Source: Mactra quadrangularis
Lineage: Eukaryota; Mollusca; Bivalvia; Venerida; Mactridae
DNA length: 64,000 bases
Reading direction: 5' to 3'
Assembly: GCA_025267735.1 (NCBI GenBank)
Contig: CM046311.1
Location: 34,572,895 to 34,636,894, forward strand
Shown here: piece after piece, positions 46,401 through 54,189 of the stretch
Layout of the letters: each line of letters starts with the position of its first letter
Numbering within the stretch: position 1 is the stretch's first letter
The notes under the pieces: model-generated
Told to the model about the DNA's origin: nothing
What the model saw: the letters and a program-made list of their open reading frames with translations, nothing else
Database searches by the model: none
Translations under genes and position numbers: made by a program

Positions 46401-46646
46401 CCTGAATATTTCTATTTCAGAAATCCTGCAAGAGTAAATGATTCAATGGTTGATTTGAACAACATTTATCAACCTTCAGTTAAATATTCCCATAAAGAGC
46501 CATCGAAGAGAACATTTCAAGATAGTCCACTTACTTCCAGTCAGATGTCATTGTTTACTGTCGATATAAGTGAACCTACAACTCTAAATGGTGACTGCAT
46601 CCCTTCATCACCACCACCCTATGAGGGTCTGATTACGTACAAATAA
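25235..46646 (+). CDS. SVEP1-like sushi/HYR/EGF/TSP1 type I transmembrane protein (26 exons, 5' end missing)
   Basis: Twenty-six exons with GT-AG boundaries and consistent phases (mostly 1-1, as usual for shuffled extracellular modules) give 1,603 codons plus stop. Order: CCP; hydrophobic linker; HYR (2 exons); CCP; CCP; HYR; CCP; CCP; Cys-containing linker with a furin-like K-R-R-K-R; SEA-like stalk; two GCC2/GCC3 Cys-rich modules; laminin-G/pentraxin-like domain (3 exons); two EGF; TSP1; CCP-like; second SEA-like stalk (2 exons); two GCC2/GCC3 modules; short linker; transmembrane helix; 75-residue tail ending P-P-P-Y-E-G-L-I-T-Y-K. It would be a large cell-surface adhesion or recognition protein. 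Exon 1 begins in phase 0 at a good acceptor, so upstream exons including a signal peptide must exist; I could not find them. The sushi/HYR/pentraxin mix resembles SVEP1, but no vWA domain is visible. Confidence 0.88.
26090..26345. repeat. Diverged tandem repeat in intron 1
   Basis: Four to five units of roughly 45-60 bp share TTTCAATATGCGGGTC and (C)GAAAAAGTT, with TACGGT between them. Confidence 0.7.
27045..27143 (+). CDS. Exon 2: basic then hydrophobic linker
   Basis: 99 nt, phase 1-1, acceptor TTACTTTCAG, donor GTAAGT. Codes R-H-R-R-L-I-E-V-I-G-L-I-L-S-G-I-G-A-G and a further hydrophobic run. It could be an internal amphipathic helix between CCP and HYR. If the donor is ignored, reading continues for 39 codons to a stop at 27,262 and would give a short membrane isoform with a basic tail. 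Confidence 0.6.
27535..27947. mobile_element. hAT-type MITE with 8-bp target duplication
   Basis: A 413-bp element with ends TAGGGCTG...CAGCCCTA flanked by perfect GTCATAAT copies (27,527-27,534 and 27,948-27,955). No ORF. The 8-bp duplication fits hAT. Confidence 0.85.
28362..28527. repeat. Hairpin-forming inverted repeat
   Basis: Arms about 50 bp with small indels. The inner 29 bp at 28,385-28,413 and 28,476-28,504 match with one mismatch. The loop is about 62 bp. A related fragment with GGACTGGCTAGCCGGTCAAT lies near 28,820-28,850. Confidence 0.85.
28980..29335. repeat. GC-richer block with repeated CGTACGG motif
   Basis: Several copies of CCGTACGG/CCCGTACG and partly symmetrical halves stand out from the AT-rich surroundings. 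Open frames exist on both strands, as expected of symmetrical repeat DNA. Probably a MITE remnant; its ends are not defined. Confidence 0.4.
30112..30274 (+). CDS. Exon 3: HYR domain, first half
   Basis: Acceptor ATTCTGCAG, donor GTTAGT; enters phase 1, leaves phase 2. Contains C-K-P-C, then I-D-W-T-V-P-S-V-T-D-K-D-G-D, typical of a hyalin repeat. Confidence 0.88.
30873..31009 (+). CDS. Exon 4: HYR domain, second half
   Basis: Acceptor CTTAAAG, donor GTGAGT. Has G-S-N-F-P-G-S-V, then Y-E-A-R-D-N-D-N and C-S-F-Y-F-A-V, the closing strands of the HYR fold. Confidence 0.85.
31449..31625 (+). CDS. Exon 5: CCP/sushi module
   Basis: Acceptor TTACACAG, donor GTTAGT. Cys pattern C...C...C-Q-Y-S-C...G-Y...C...W...C is that of a CCP. 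Confidence 0.92.
32150..32332 (+). CDS. Exon 6: CCP/sushi module
   Basis: Acceptor CCTTTCAG, donor GTAAAT. Contains T-C-D-P-P, N-G-T-V-T-C, the Y-S-Y-G-S-T-C core, E-C-N-K-G-Y and a final W...C. Confidence 0.92.
32933..33181 (+). CDS. Exon 7: HYR domain
   Basis: Acceptor TTTATAG, donor GTATGT. A complete hyalin repeat in one exon: P-P-T-L-A-C, V-A-W-I-V-P-T-A-T-D, G-S-K-Y-V-E-Y-E-A-I-D and C-K-I-E-L-Q-I. Confidence 0.92.
33431..33637 (+). CDS. Exon 8: CCP-like module
   Basis: Acceptor CATTTCAG, donor GTAAAG. Spaced cysteines (I-T-C-G-H-P, F-E-C, R-C-N-I-S-C, I-I-C-E, Y-C) and several N-x-T/S sites. Divergent from standard CCP. Confidence 0.82.
33868..34122 (-). mobile_element. SINE-like dispersed repeat, family 2, copy A (intron 8)
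   Basis: About 250 bp matching 54,826-55,060 in opposite orientation along its length. Reading the minus strand it starts near AACGCCGTAGCAACAC and runs to CCAAGTTCCACGAAAGTATGCCCCG. The ORF at 33,797-34,048 is inside it and is not a gene. Confidence 0.75.
34747..34947 (+). CDS. Exon 9: CCP/sushi module
   Basis: Acceptor TATTTTCAG, donor GTAAAA. Contains C-P-D-L-N-A-P-I-N-G-A-L, M-C-N-D-K-Y and F-L-C-L-D-K-T-G-W ... C. Confidence 0.9.
35229..35277 (-). mobile_element. SINE-tail fragment
   Basis: TGTTGGTGCGCCGTAAAACC followed by CAAA repeats, complementary to the fragment at 16,183-16,265. Confidence 0.5.
35398..36222. mobile_element. Long fold-back element in intron 9
   Basis: Arms 35,398-35,792 and 35,849-36,222 are inverted copies over almost the whole length, leaving a loop of about 55 bp. 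Ends are GAAATTGAAAAAAATCTATG and its inexact complement. No ORF, no clear target duplication. Its transcript within the pre-mRNA would fold into about 370 bp of imperfect duplex. Confidence 0.85.
36269..36562 (+). CDS. Exon 10: Cys-containing linker with furin-like site
   Basis: Acceptor GGTTTAG, donor GTATAT. Has G-D-C-G-N-E-E, V-C-P-E-G-E-Q-C and C-G-P-I-Q, followed by the basic run K-R-R-K-R-N and later K-R-K-R-S, both possible proprotein convertase sites. Homologous to the terminal exon of the downstream paralogue. Confidence 0.85.
37024..37308 (+). CDS. Exon 11: SEA-like stalk, first copy
   Basis: Acceptor CTGTTACAG, donor GTAAGT. Contains V-V-K-F-N-L-V-V-N-I-T-I and a helix-like Y-Y-D-S-I-I-N-N-M region, then L-G-C-S-S-G-Y-I-L. 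The SEA label is tentative. Confidence 0.8.
37816..37977 (+). CDS. Exon 12: GCC2/GCC3 (ephrin-receptor-like) Cys-rich module
   Basis: Acceptor ATTATAG, donor GTGAGC. C-P-A-G-H-Y, C-Q-Q-C-P-I-G-Q-Y-Y and C-L-M-C-P-T-G-Y-T-T are diagnostic. Confidence 0.93.
38310..38471 (+). CDS. Exon 13: GCC2/GCC3-like Cys-rich module
   Basis: Acceptor ATTTCTAG, donor GTAACT. C-H-P-G-S-A, C-A-V-C-L-Y-G-E-Y-Q and C-K-Q-C-P-S-G-T-T-T continue the repeat of exon 12. Confidence 0.92.
38718..38913 (+). CDS. Exon 14: laminin-G/pentraxin-like domain, part 1
   Basis: Acceptor TATTACAG, donor GTAAGT; leaves phase 2. M-S-L-S-F-W-V-K-R begins a jelly-roll domain of the LamG/pentraxin type. Confidence 0.82.
39204..39394 (+). 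CDS. Exon 15: laminin-G/pentraxin-like domain, part 2
   Basis: Acceptor TTTTTGCAG, donor GTTAGT. Contains T-T-W-T-N-V-V-V-I-L and V-N-V-Y-I-N-G, typical strands of the fold. Confidence 0.85.
39654..39824 (+). CDS. Exon 16: laminin-G/pentraxin-like domain, part 3
   Basis: Acceptor ATGTTTCAG, donor GTATGA. G-I-Y-I-A-G-L-H-L-F-D-K closes the domain; a Cys pair follows. Confidence 0.85.
40524..40754 (+). CDS. Exon 17: two EGF-like modules
   Basis: Acceptor TTGTTTCAG, donor GTAAGT. D-P-C-N-G-H-R-C...C-Y-C...G-W-S-G-D-N-C and C-E-N-G-A-T-C...C-D-C...G-F-T-G-S-M-C. Confidence 0.95.
41166..41336 (+). CDS. Exon 18: thrombospondin type 1 repeat
   Basis: Acceptor TTATCTAG, donor GTAAGA. G-W-S-E-W-T-V, R-C-G-T-G-I-Q and R-T-R-S-C mark a TSP1 domain with tryptophans and six cysteines. 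Confidence 0.95.
42123..42320 (+). CDS. Exon 19: CCP-like module
   Basis: Acceptor ATTTTCAG, donor GTATGT. C-D-D-L, T-N-C, L-C-T-V-Y-C, I-C-G-P and W ... P-S-C fit a divergent CCP. Confidence 0.85.
42559..42801 (+). CDS. Exon 20: second stalk module, part 1
   Basis: Acceptor CTGTTTCAG, donor GTAAGA. Begins after a CCP-like unit, contains K-F-N-R-S and C-S-D-E-C; parallels exons 10-11 in placement. Confidence 0.8.
43038..43322 (-). mobile_element. tRNA-derived SINE, copy 2 (intron 20)
   Basis: Near full-length relative of the SINE at 5,914-6,208, same orientation, with a short duplication ATCTTAAAA at both ends (43,026-43,034 and 43,323-43,331). The 69-codon ORF inside it is not a gene. Confidence 0.9.
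43489..43683 (+). CDS. Exon 21: second stalk module, part 2 (SEA-like)
   Basis: Acceptor TATTACAG, donor GTAAAT. Helical L-Q-E-L-A-D-S-I-T-S-L-E-L and V-K-C-P-D-G-Q-V, leading into Cys-rich repeats as exon 11 does. Confidence 0.82.
43912..44067 (+). CDS. Exon 22: GCC2/GCC3 Cys-rich module
   Basis: Acceptor ATATTTCAG, donor GTATAT. C-P-A-G-T-Y-S, C-I-F-C-E-R-G-S-Y-Q and C-P-T-G-L-T-T. Confidence 0.95.
44203..44364 (+). CDS. Exon 23: GCC2/GCC3 Cys-rich module
   Basis: Acceptor TTTTTTCAG, donor GTAGGT. A close repeat of exon 22 (C-V-F-C-E-K-G-S-Y-Q, C-P-T-G-L-T-T-E-S), suggesting recent exon duplication. Confidence 0.95.
44615..44662 (+). CDS. Exon 24: 16-codon juxtamembrane linker
   Basis: 48 nt, phase 1-1; acceptor TTTTTTAG, donor GTAAGC. 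Ser/Thr/Pro then Lys-rich. Too short for ORF detection but required by phase and flanked by good splice sites. Confidence 0.75.
45128..45218 (+). CDS. Exon 25: transmembrane helix
   Basis: Acceptor TATTTTAG, donor GTAAGT. A run of about 26 hydrophobic residues from V-I-I-A-V-V to V-L-V-W, followed by F-K-K-W-R stop-transfer. Confidence 0.93.
46027..46260 (-). mobile_element. tRNA-derived SINE, copy 3, internally deleted (intron 25)
   Basis: Same family and orientation as the copies at 5.9 and 43.0 kb but lacking part of the body and most of the tRNA-like head; only the CTGCGCTATCGACC end remains. Confidence 0.85.
46421..46646 (+). CDS. Exon 26: cytoplasmic tail and stop
   Basis: Acceptor TCTATTTCAG, 75 codons including stop TAA at 46,644-46,646. 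The tail has two Y-x-x-hydrophobic-like sites and S-S-P-P-P-Y, a PPxY motif that binds WW domains such as those of Nedd4-type ubiquitin ligases (family knowledge). Confidence 0.92.
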
Positions 46647-46654
46647 ATGTGATT

Positions 46655-47215
46655 ATGCATATCCATATCACTTTATATAAAAGACATACATAATTCTAAA
46701 TTCAGAAATGGACACAACATTTTAAAAATATTATTATACTGAATGGATTTGAGCGTAATAGTTTTGTTTAATCACCTGCCTATAAGGCGAAAGTCTGATA
46801 CATTCAATCATTAAGATCCGTATCACTCCATCTAAAAGACATACCACGTTGCCAAGTAAGAAATGGACAAAAAATTTACATATGTTATTATACTGTCTGC
46901 GTCTGAGCGTAATAGTTTTGTTTCATAGGCAATCATATATTCCATGATAACATCGACATGGCAAATAATATATTTACTTATTTGGTTTCGTTTGTGCGGA
47001 GTCAATATTATGTATTTACACGTAAGCTTTAATTGTATTTTGTTACTTTTGATACAAATTTAGGGTTAACTAGTACTGTTATTTTCTACAGTAGCATATT
47101 CCTCGATGTTAACATTGCAAATTACTTATCTATTCATTCATTAGTTTCTTTTGTGCTTCGTCAATATATATGCCATACGCTTTTCTATTATTTGTTACTT
47201 TTGATATAACACATT
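46655..47215. repeat. Two tandem duplications in the 3' untranslated region
   Basis: 46,660-46,775 is repeated at 46,815-46,930 (shared GAGCGTAATAGTTTTGTTT). 46,943-47,052 is repeated at about 47,103-47,210 (shared TGTTACTTTTGATA). Both have a period near 155 bp. Confidence 0.8.
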
Positions 47216-47284
47216 TCGCTAGAACTGATATTATCTATGTAATGATGTTTAAACATTTATAGTCAGTAAATATACCCTATTGTG

Positions 47285-47290
47285 AATAAA
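47285..47290 (+). terminator. Candidate polyadenylation signal
   Basis: AATAAA about 640 nt after the stop codon, followed by a T-rich stretch. An earlier AATAAA overlaps the stop codon and is less likely. Confidence 0.45.
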
Positions 47291-47299
47291 AAACTGTCA

Positions 47300-48300
47300 A
47301 TATTATACAGTGTAATTGTTATTTCAAGAGACTCCCGGGAGAGTTGGCAGGTCTGAGAGAAGTCCAAAGAGAATATCAATAAAACAAAACCATCTTTTTG
47401 AAAACTTTATTTCAACCAAGTGATAAAACTTTATCATATCAAAACGTCTAAGTAAAATGCATATTTACAAGAAACTATAGATCAGCGGAGCGTTTCACAA
47501 AAAAAAACTTACGATAAAAATCGTCGTAAGTTAAAAGCAAGAAGCATTAATAATATGGTCATTTTTCGGCCAACCAATTCTAATTGTAGATTGTTGTTAA
47601 CCTTAGAATATATTTCTATATTATAGTTTATTTTCTTTCCGATTATGAGCTGTAAAATTTATGACAATAAGTTACAAAAACGTTCTTCGTTAAAAAAATT
47701 TTGAAAAGGTGCACATAAATCAAATTGCCCAGAATAATTTCTAGACGATCAGATTGTAGAGCATTCCTTGATTGAAGAGGTATAACAAAAAACTCTACTT
47801 GGTTTAGATAGTAAACAACTGTCTTGGAATCTTAAAGTGTGAACGTCTTAATCATACGCTTACCGAATTCAATTATTTTTTTGAAAATGTATTTCCAATG
47901 GTCAATATCATAAAGCGACACCTTTTACGGCAGCGTGTAAATGTAGTATATTTACTGAGCTGCAAGTTGAGCGTAAAGTCGATTGTAGCAGATGGAAAAT
48001 TTAAGTATATAATAAAATGAATAATAATTTAACTTGTGGTCTTTTCCCCATCACATTCTTCAAGATGTTTTAAAACGTTGAACAGAACTAGTCAGCACAT
48101 GGAGACACATGATACGCAGCGAACAGCCATCAGGTTTTAAACAATCCAAAATATATGTTTAAAATTGAATAAAAAGTTGTTGTTACTTCTTAATCAGACC
48201 ATTAACATAAAATAAACATTATGCCGAATGCAACATAATTTCAATGCATACACTACTCAAAGCTTGCTAAGCTCCACATTTTCCAAATAGCATCGTGCAC
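47300..48300. other. Intergenic, no gene seen
   Basis: AT-rich spacer without exon-like ORFs or clear repeats. Confidence 0.55.
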
Positions 48301-48329
48301 TTAATGCGATATATTATTATGATATTTAC

Positions 48330-48492
48330 ATCGCAAATCGTGTACTAATGTATCGATAGTGTACCCTGTGTACATAACCTTAAATGACAGACCATAATGC
48401 GCTGCAAATGAACTGCCTACACGCATAACAAACGTTTTAGGAGCAGTTAAACAGAGAACAATCAAGAGTGGAAATGCAGCTTCTATCATCAT
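48330..48492 (-). CDS. Lone first exon with signal peptide (uncertain)
   Basis: Starts M-M-I-E-A-A-F-P-L-L-I-V-L-C-L-T, a plausible secretory signal, and continues with R-V-G-S-S-F-A-A-H-Y-G to a GTAAAT donor in phase 1, the phase used by the SVEP1-like genes in this window. No downstream exon is visible on the minus strand before the large gene ends. It may be an inverted or orphaned first exon of that family, or chance. Confidence 0.35.
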
Positions 48493-48499
48493 GATTGAT

Positions 48500-50350
48500 T
48501 TTTACACATCTGATGAAACAAGGATGACTTTCTTCAAAATGGTTTAAATATTAGACAACTTCGTAAAATTAAATACTTTACATATATCGGGTACCAGGTG
48601 GCAATAACACAATACATATACATCGATTGTGATTGACAAATCATTTTATTTACTTCAAACTTTACATGTGCCAAAACACAAAGACATATATCCATAAACT
48701 AAATGATATGCTACAAAATAAGACTGGTAATACAAGTTTGATACTCTATGTATACAATAACACATTGGCTTATTCAATACGTAACTCTGCAGGTGATTTA
48801 AAACGTAAGTATGCTTACTGTTCATTAACATAAACCTACGCTCATTTGAACGGCTGCCCTAAAGTTATCTTAAATAAAGTACGCCATTATTGTGGTCAAG
48901 GGCATCAACACATCAAAATCCAACAATTATACAATTAAATCCAGTGCAACTTATGTAAGAAAATCTGTCATGCAACCATAATCAGTGGAAGGGAAAATTT
49001 TGTTGTTTCACTTGGTATTGAACCCGACACATTTTCTACACATTACGTCTGTCATGTAATACTCTAACATTAGGACATGAAATACCAACAAGAATAAAAT
49101 GAGTGCCTCATAGCACATATGCCCCAGACGGAAGACTTAAGTTACGTCTGGATAAAAGTTACATTGTTGTTTGTAACCAAGACAGGTGAAAAATGAATAA
49201 GTGTATAAATTAGTAAAAGCGTTAGTAAATGAATTTTTGCCATCACATTCATTTAAAGTTCCTGTGGCACCAATACGAGACAGACAAGTATAAAATTGAT
49301 ATGTCAATAGATAGGACCGTGGCATTTAAGCAACATGCTAAGACCTTGCATGCGACACATTATTTTGTGATAGTACACAAGTGAACTAAGTCTTGATTAA
49401 ATACATTGCGTAATAAGGAAGTTATGACTGAGTAATTTCACTTGCTATACGTCTATTCTCCCTCATTCTAAGTCTATGTCGACATTAATTGGTGCAACAC
49501 GTGAGCGTGATGATAATGGTCTAGTTTAGGACGGCCTCGATGAAGATGGTCGCCCAGAAGATGGTCGTGAATCAACTTTAGAGGATCCCTCATCTACTGT
49601 ATAATTGTTGAGCCTATAAGAACATAAAAGATGTGCAAGTTGATGGGCGAAGAGCCACAATGCAGTAAAAGACACGGTAAGTAGCTTTGTAGAATCAACA
49701 CATGTATCAGCTTTACAAAGGCTTTGTTAAAAAGATATAAATATGGTGCTTTACATCCCTCTAAATATAATGTTATAGATATTGCGGTGGTAAGTAATTC
49801 CTATTTCTGCCTATGAACAGGCCAACGTCTCTGTATCGAGGATTAAAAAAACATTACACTAATCACATACGACAATCTACCTAGATAAATTATACAGAGT
49901 TGGGCTGCAGAAAACATGGAATGGGAGTGTTGGGAAGAATGCAATAGTGATTGTTTCGGTCGTAGGTTTGTATTTAGCAAATGATAATTAGTCAAGGGTA
50001 CCATAAACGGTGGAGATTACAAATGTACGTATTCGGGACATGAGTGTTATGTGAAGACTTGGGGAAATTAATAAAAAAGGTTGCAAGAGTTTTCCAGAAA
50101 TATAGTTATGTACTGATGCCCGGATATGATTTGAATATGGTCGATAAGCGATGAAGTATAGCAACATAAAGTCAATTTAAATCATAGAAAATGTGTATTG
50201 TTCATTTTCATTTCATTTTTCTAAAATAGTGTTTCGTACTTTTCATTAAAGGAAATGAGTGGAGATGCCTAAATACTGTTTGTGTCTTACATAGTTTTGC
50301 ATAAACATCCTACCATACATGTTTGTGTTTTCTGTTAAATGATTATTTTA
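48500..50350. other. Intergenic or 5' intronic sequence, no gene seen
   Basis: No convincing exons. A dispersed repeat at about 49,610-49,860 is listed separately. Confidence 0.5.
49610..49860. repeat. Dispersed repeat shared with 55,075-55,320
   Basis: GATGGGCGAAGAGCCACA, GGTAAGTAGCTTTGTAGAA and TCAACACAT occur in order in both places. Roughly 240 bp, non-coding. Confidence 0.7.
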
Positions 50351-50353
50351 TAG

Positions 50354-50540
50354 GTTTCGAATTCGCAACATAATAGAAACTCTGGTTGTGGTGAATATAC
50401 TGATTGTACCTCTAATAGTGACGGCTATGATTATGAAGACTGTAATAATGTCTGTCATAATGGTGGAACTGCTGCAGGTTATTACTCTTCCTACCCCTGT
50501 AATTGTAAGGCCGGATACCACGGTAAATGTTGTACTGAAG
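50354..50540 (+). pseudogene. Paralogue exon 1: EGF-like
   Basis: Acceptor TTTTATAG, donor GTATGA; begins in phase 0. C-N-N-V-C-H-N-G-G-T and C-N-C-K-A-G-Y-H-G-K-C-C. Confidence 0.75.
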
Positions 50541-51089
50541 GTATGATCTCTTTAGGTTTTATGTATTTAACTCATGTACAGTACGGTGAATGCAAAATCC
50601 TTTAAAATGAAGATCAGTTTCCTTCTCAACTGGATGCCGAACACAAACATATACGTACAATTAAGTACTTTTAATCTCTTTCCAACAATTTCGACACCCT
50701 AATCTCAATCAAACTGAACATTTTGCAATTTCTTTTGGTAAACAAACCGTATTTTATAATGAAAAACATATCAATAAAGAACTTTACCGAATGACATTAT
50801 GACGACGCATTGATACTTACAAACTCACTGTGGAACTTTCCTTGTCAAGTTACTTATACAGTCAACTTTAAATCCTATAATTCTATAAATTAGTCGACAA
50901 TAGTTATTCGACTAAAGTTTTTTTTTTCTCTTTTAAGGGAAAACGTGTTCGACAAAATACACCTTTAAGGCTTGAAAAACAACAATAGCTACTTAGTTGT
51001 CGAAAAATAGTTCAAAGTTGCTTACTTTAAAGGTAAACTATAAGCAAAACTTATACTAACAAACGAGTCATTTTTCTTGGTTATTACAG

Positions 51090-51266
51090 TTGTTAACTGT
51101 GGAACTCCAGATGACGTTGTTAATGGAGGAAGAAGTGTGACATCAACAAATTATGGAGGTGTAGCTCGGTATTATTGTAACAGTCTTTATAAAATGGCAT
51201 CCGGTGATTCTGTACGAACTTGCCGACATAGCTTCACTTGGAGTGGAACAACGCCTAAGCGTGTAT
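51090..51266 (+). pseudogene. Paralogue exon 2: CCP module
   Basis: Acceptor TATTACAG, donor GTAAGT. N-C-G-T-P-D-D-V-V-N-G-G, A-R-Y-Y-C, R-T-C...W-S-G. The last Cys is completed by the next exon. Confidence 0.85.
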
Positions 51267-51542
51267 GTAAGTTGGTTTATTTTCTATGTAAGGTTCATTT
51301 AATACGCCCATTGATAAAAACGATTGTTGCCAATTTTATACCGTGAATACCAGAAAGAAGCAATTCACTTTACTGTCATTGATTTTGGATATTTCAGTTT
51401 TTTCTTGCTTCGGTTAAAACGCAATGGATAGTTTCTGTTACGATTTAATGTATGATTTTTGCTTAAAAATCATCAATCCTCTCTCATAACATCTGTTTAT
51501 TTTTTTGTATTAAAATAGTTATTGTGAATAACTTTTTTTCAG

Positions 51543-51653
51543 TTGCATACCACTGTAACTGTTGACCGTGTATAAACGGTAACTGTGTAAATCTACTAGG
51601 CGACTTCCGATGTGATTGTTACAATGGTTGGGGTGGTCGTTTGTGCGAAAAAT
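51543..51653 (+). pseudogene. Paralogue exon 3: EGF with nonsense codon
   Basis: Acceptor TTTTTTTCAG, donor GTAAGT. TGA (51,563-51,565) falls between the first cysteines; downstream C-I-N-G-N-C-V-N and C-D-C-Y-N-G-W-G-G-R-L-C remain in the same frame. Confidence 0.85.
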
Positions 51654-52078
51654 GTAAGTATAGAATAATTAAAGTGATAGTGAATATGATTTGATAATAT
51701 GTTTTAATTCAGTTTTTCGTCATTACATACCAGAACATGGTATCGCCGTATTAAATCGCTTAAGAACAACATAATGCTGATTAATTCCTTAAACACTTAA
51801 ACGTTTTTTCTCAAGCATTCATATAGTTACACATTTTCTCTACCTTTACTGGATGCTACCAGTCCTATTTTTTCATGGTTAATAATTTGTCATTAAAACA
51901 TTTATTCCGCATATCTAGCAATTCAATGTTGTTTCATTTTGCATAAAATGTTGCGGATAATGTTACTCTTAGTTAGGCCTTTTTAGATAAGCAGCTTTTT
52001 TATCCGAGAACTAGTTCAATTAATCTGTCATTTACAAAACAAAACAGACACAAAATCTCGACAATTTCTATTTCACAG

Positions 52079-52324
52079 ATATTCAGCCTCCCGTTGCTAT
52101 TAATTGCAGTAGTAATTTAGCAGTTAAAGCTACAGAAAGAACTGTGAGATTTGATTGGATACCACCTAGTTTTTATGATCCCTTTGGAAACGACCTTAAA
52201 ATAGTTTCAAACTACCCGTCGCCTACCTTTGTGTTTCCGTTGGGTGATTTTACAGCTCAATACGTTGCTACGAAACCATCTAACGGCTTATCAACTGAGT
52301 GTGCCTTCATTATATCAGTCAGAC
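52079..52324 (+). pseudogene. Paralogue exon 4: HYR domain
   Basis: Acceptor TTTCACAG, donor GTGAGT. I-N-C-S-S-N, V-R-F-D-W-I-P-P, G-D-F-T-A-Q-Y-V-A and C-A-F-I-I-S-V. Confidence 0.88.
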
Positions 52325-52828
52325 GTGAGTATTTGGATCATATTTTTATGGTTTCGAGACATTATTCTTCATATAGATACAAAGATCATTGCTATCAAAA
52401 AGCTCTAAAATTTATGTTTATAAACAAAAATTTTCCGTAGTAATCGTTGTCTGAGAAATATCATTTTAAATTTTAAGGTTTTACATATCTGAAAGTATTC
52501 CATTCTTTAAGTGATAGATTTGAAATTTTGTGTTTTAGGAACGACCGTTTGGTCTCCAAAGAGATGAAAATAAAACACACTGTACTATTCAATAATTTTG
52601 CTCTAATGTTTAGGACTTTAACTTCCCTTTAACTCTAAGTAGTTTTAAGTAGTTTTATTTTTCAAATTGGAGAATTCTTCTCAACTTTTTTGCAGACTTC
52701 TTTCCTTTCTTAAATGTGCTTACCTTACAAACATGTTTCTATCATACAATTAACTATGTGTCAACCCAAAGCAAAGTGTCGACCACATGAACTTTCATAA
52801 ATGTTTACACGATAATTCTCTATTACAG

Positions 52829-53018
52829 CAACTCCTTGCGAAGAGTTAAATGTACCAATAAATGGAGCATTGATTTGCAATGGATGGAGAAGAGATAATG
52901 GTAAATTTTGTATGATGACATGTCAGCAGAATTATACAATAGGACCAGAGGATAATAGTTATGAAACATGAAGCATTTGGCTCATGGATTGCTTCTGGAC
53001 CAATTCCTGATTGTCAGA
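52829..53018 (+). pseudogene. Paralogue exon 5: CCP with frameshift
   Basis: Acceptor TATTACAG, donor GTAAGA. C-E-E-L-N-V-P-I-N-G-A-L starts a CCP; the frame breaks at a TGA at 52,969-52,971, and the closing G-S-W-I-A-S-G-P-I-P-D-C lies in the next frame. Confidence 0.85.
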
Positions 53019-53617
53019 GTAAGATAGTGTTTAGTGTGCATGCAAAAGTTTTAGTAAAAATATCATTTGAAGCTAAAAGTGTGCTTAGATTTCTTCATTA
53101 AATTATTCTAACATTATCTACTCGCACACTCGCTTTTTTAGATCTGGCTACTTTATTTTACGGGTCACGTTCTGTTGGTCTTAACTTTTATAACATAAAT
53201 GACACACGCATTGTGTTCAGAACTTTAATTGTTTACATCGTTTACGTCACACACTTTACAACGAACCATCTTATCAGATCCTGTGAATAACACTTCCATT
53301 AAATTAGCACACAAACCTCGGTCTGAAAATAGCAATACGAAATAATATTGATCATCCCCACATGACCCCTTCTACGAGGTCATTTACGATTGTATTAACA
53401 CGGTCTTAGAATAAGCATAATATTCGATTGAATTTTTACATTCGGATAGGAGTATGTTTAGCAGGATCATGGGTTGCCATTGTCAAAATGACTGGTTAGC
53501 ATACACATCATCATGTCGGTATATTGTCTCTTACTCTGCACTCATTTGAGAATGTCGATCAGTTTTATTTAAACATGGTTTGAAATGCTATTCTGGTATA
53601 AGATCTTTTTATTTCAG

Positions 53618-53835
53618 TTGAAGCGGAATCCGTTTCAGAAGCATTGAAGTACCAACCTGCTTACGAGGCATATTCTTTTGATGGGTCATGTCATAACAGC
53701 GACATTGTGACGTCATTACAAAATCTATATTTAGATCGTATTGTGTCAAGTGGAGGTTTTAGTGAACTTTGTACACAATATCCTGGTGAATGTATTTTTA
53801 AAAATGTTGATGTGAAATGTGGAGCTACAAAATGA
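53618..53835 (+). pseudogene. Paralogue exon 6: linker and stop
   Basis: Acceptor TATTTCAG; G-S-C-H-N-S-D, L-C-T-Q-Y-P-G-E-C-I-F and V-K-C-G-A-T-K before TGA. Matches exon 10 of the upstream gene in Cys positions but stops where that exon runs on into its basic cleavage region. Confidence 0.82.
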
Positions 53836-54189
53836 CAATGTTTAAACTGACTCATAAGTGTGCATATTTATTCTCAAAAATATTGCACTACGTTTCAAAT
53901 TCGTCGTTTCAGACGAAATATTAATTACCATTAATGTCTAGACAGTTATCCTTAGTATATTTATCATATGATTATCTACACTTTTTCCCAACTTATAATG
54001 TTTAAGATAATATTTGACTTTCTATTGCAATTAAAAGTCTATAATCTGCATTTGAATTTCGTATATGGATCTTTTATTCCTCTTTGCAACAATTTATTTC
54101 ATCAAGCTTCTTCAACCGTAGTATTTTAGTATTTTCCTATCACTCAAAACATTTATACAGTGTAATTGCAAATAAAACAAGAGAGCCAT

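Larger units (their letters stand above)
50354..53835 (+). pseudogene. Truncated SVEP1-like paralogue, six exons, decayed
   Basis: Exons at 50,354-50,540, 51,090-51,266, 51,543-51,653, 52,079-52,324, 52,829-53,018 and 53,618-53,835 code EGF-like, CCP, EGF, HYR, CCP and a Cys-containing linker homologous to exon 10 of the upstream gene, then stop. All have GT-AG borders and phase 1 junctions. TGA at 51,563-51,565 interrupts the second EGF. One base is missing in the last CCP near 52,970, making an immediate TGA and spoiling the phase by one. No transmembrane segment or signal peptide is seen. It looks like a duplicated part of the neighbouring gene that lost function. Confidence 0.8.
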
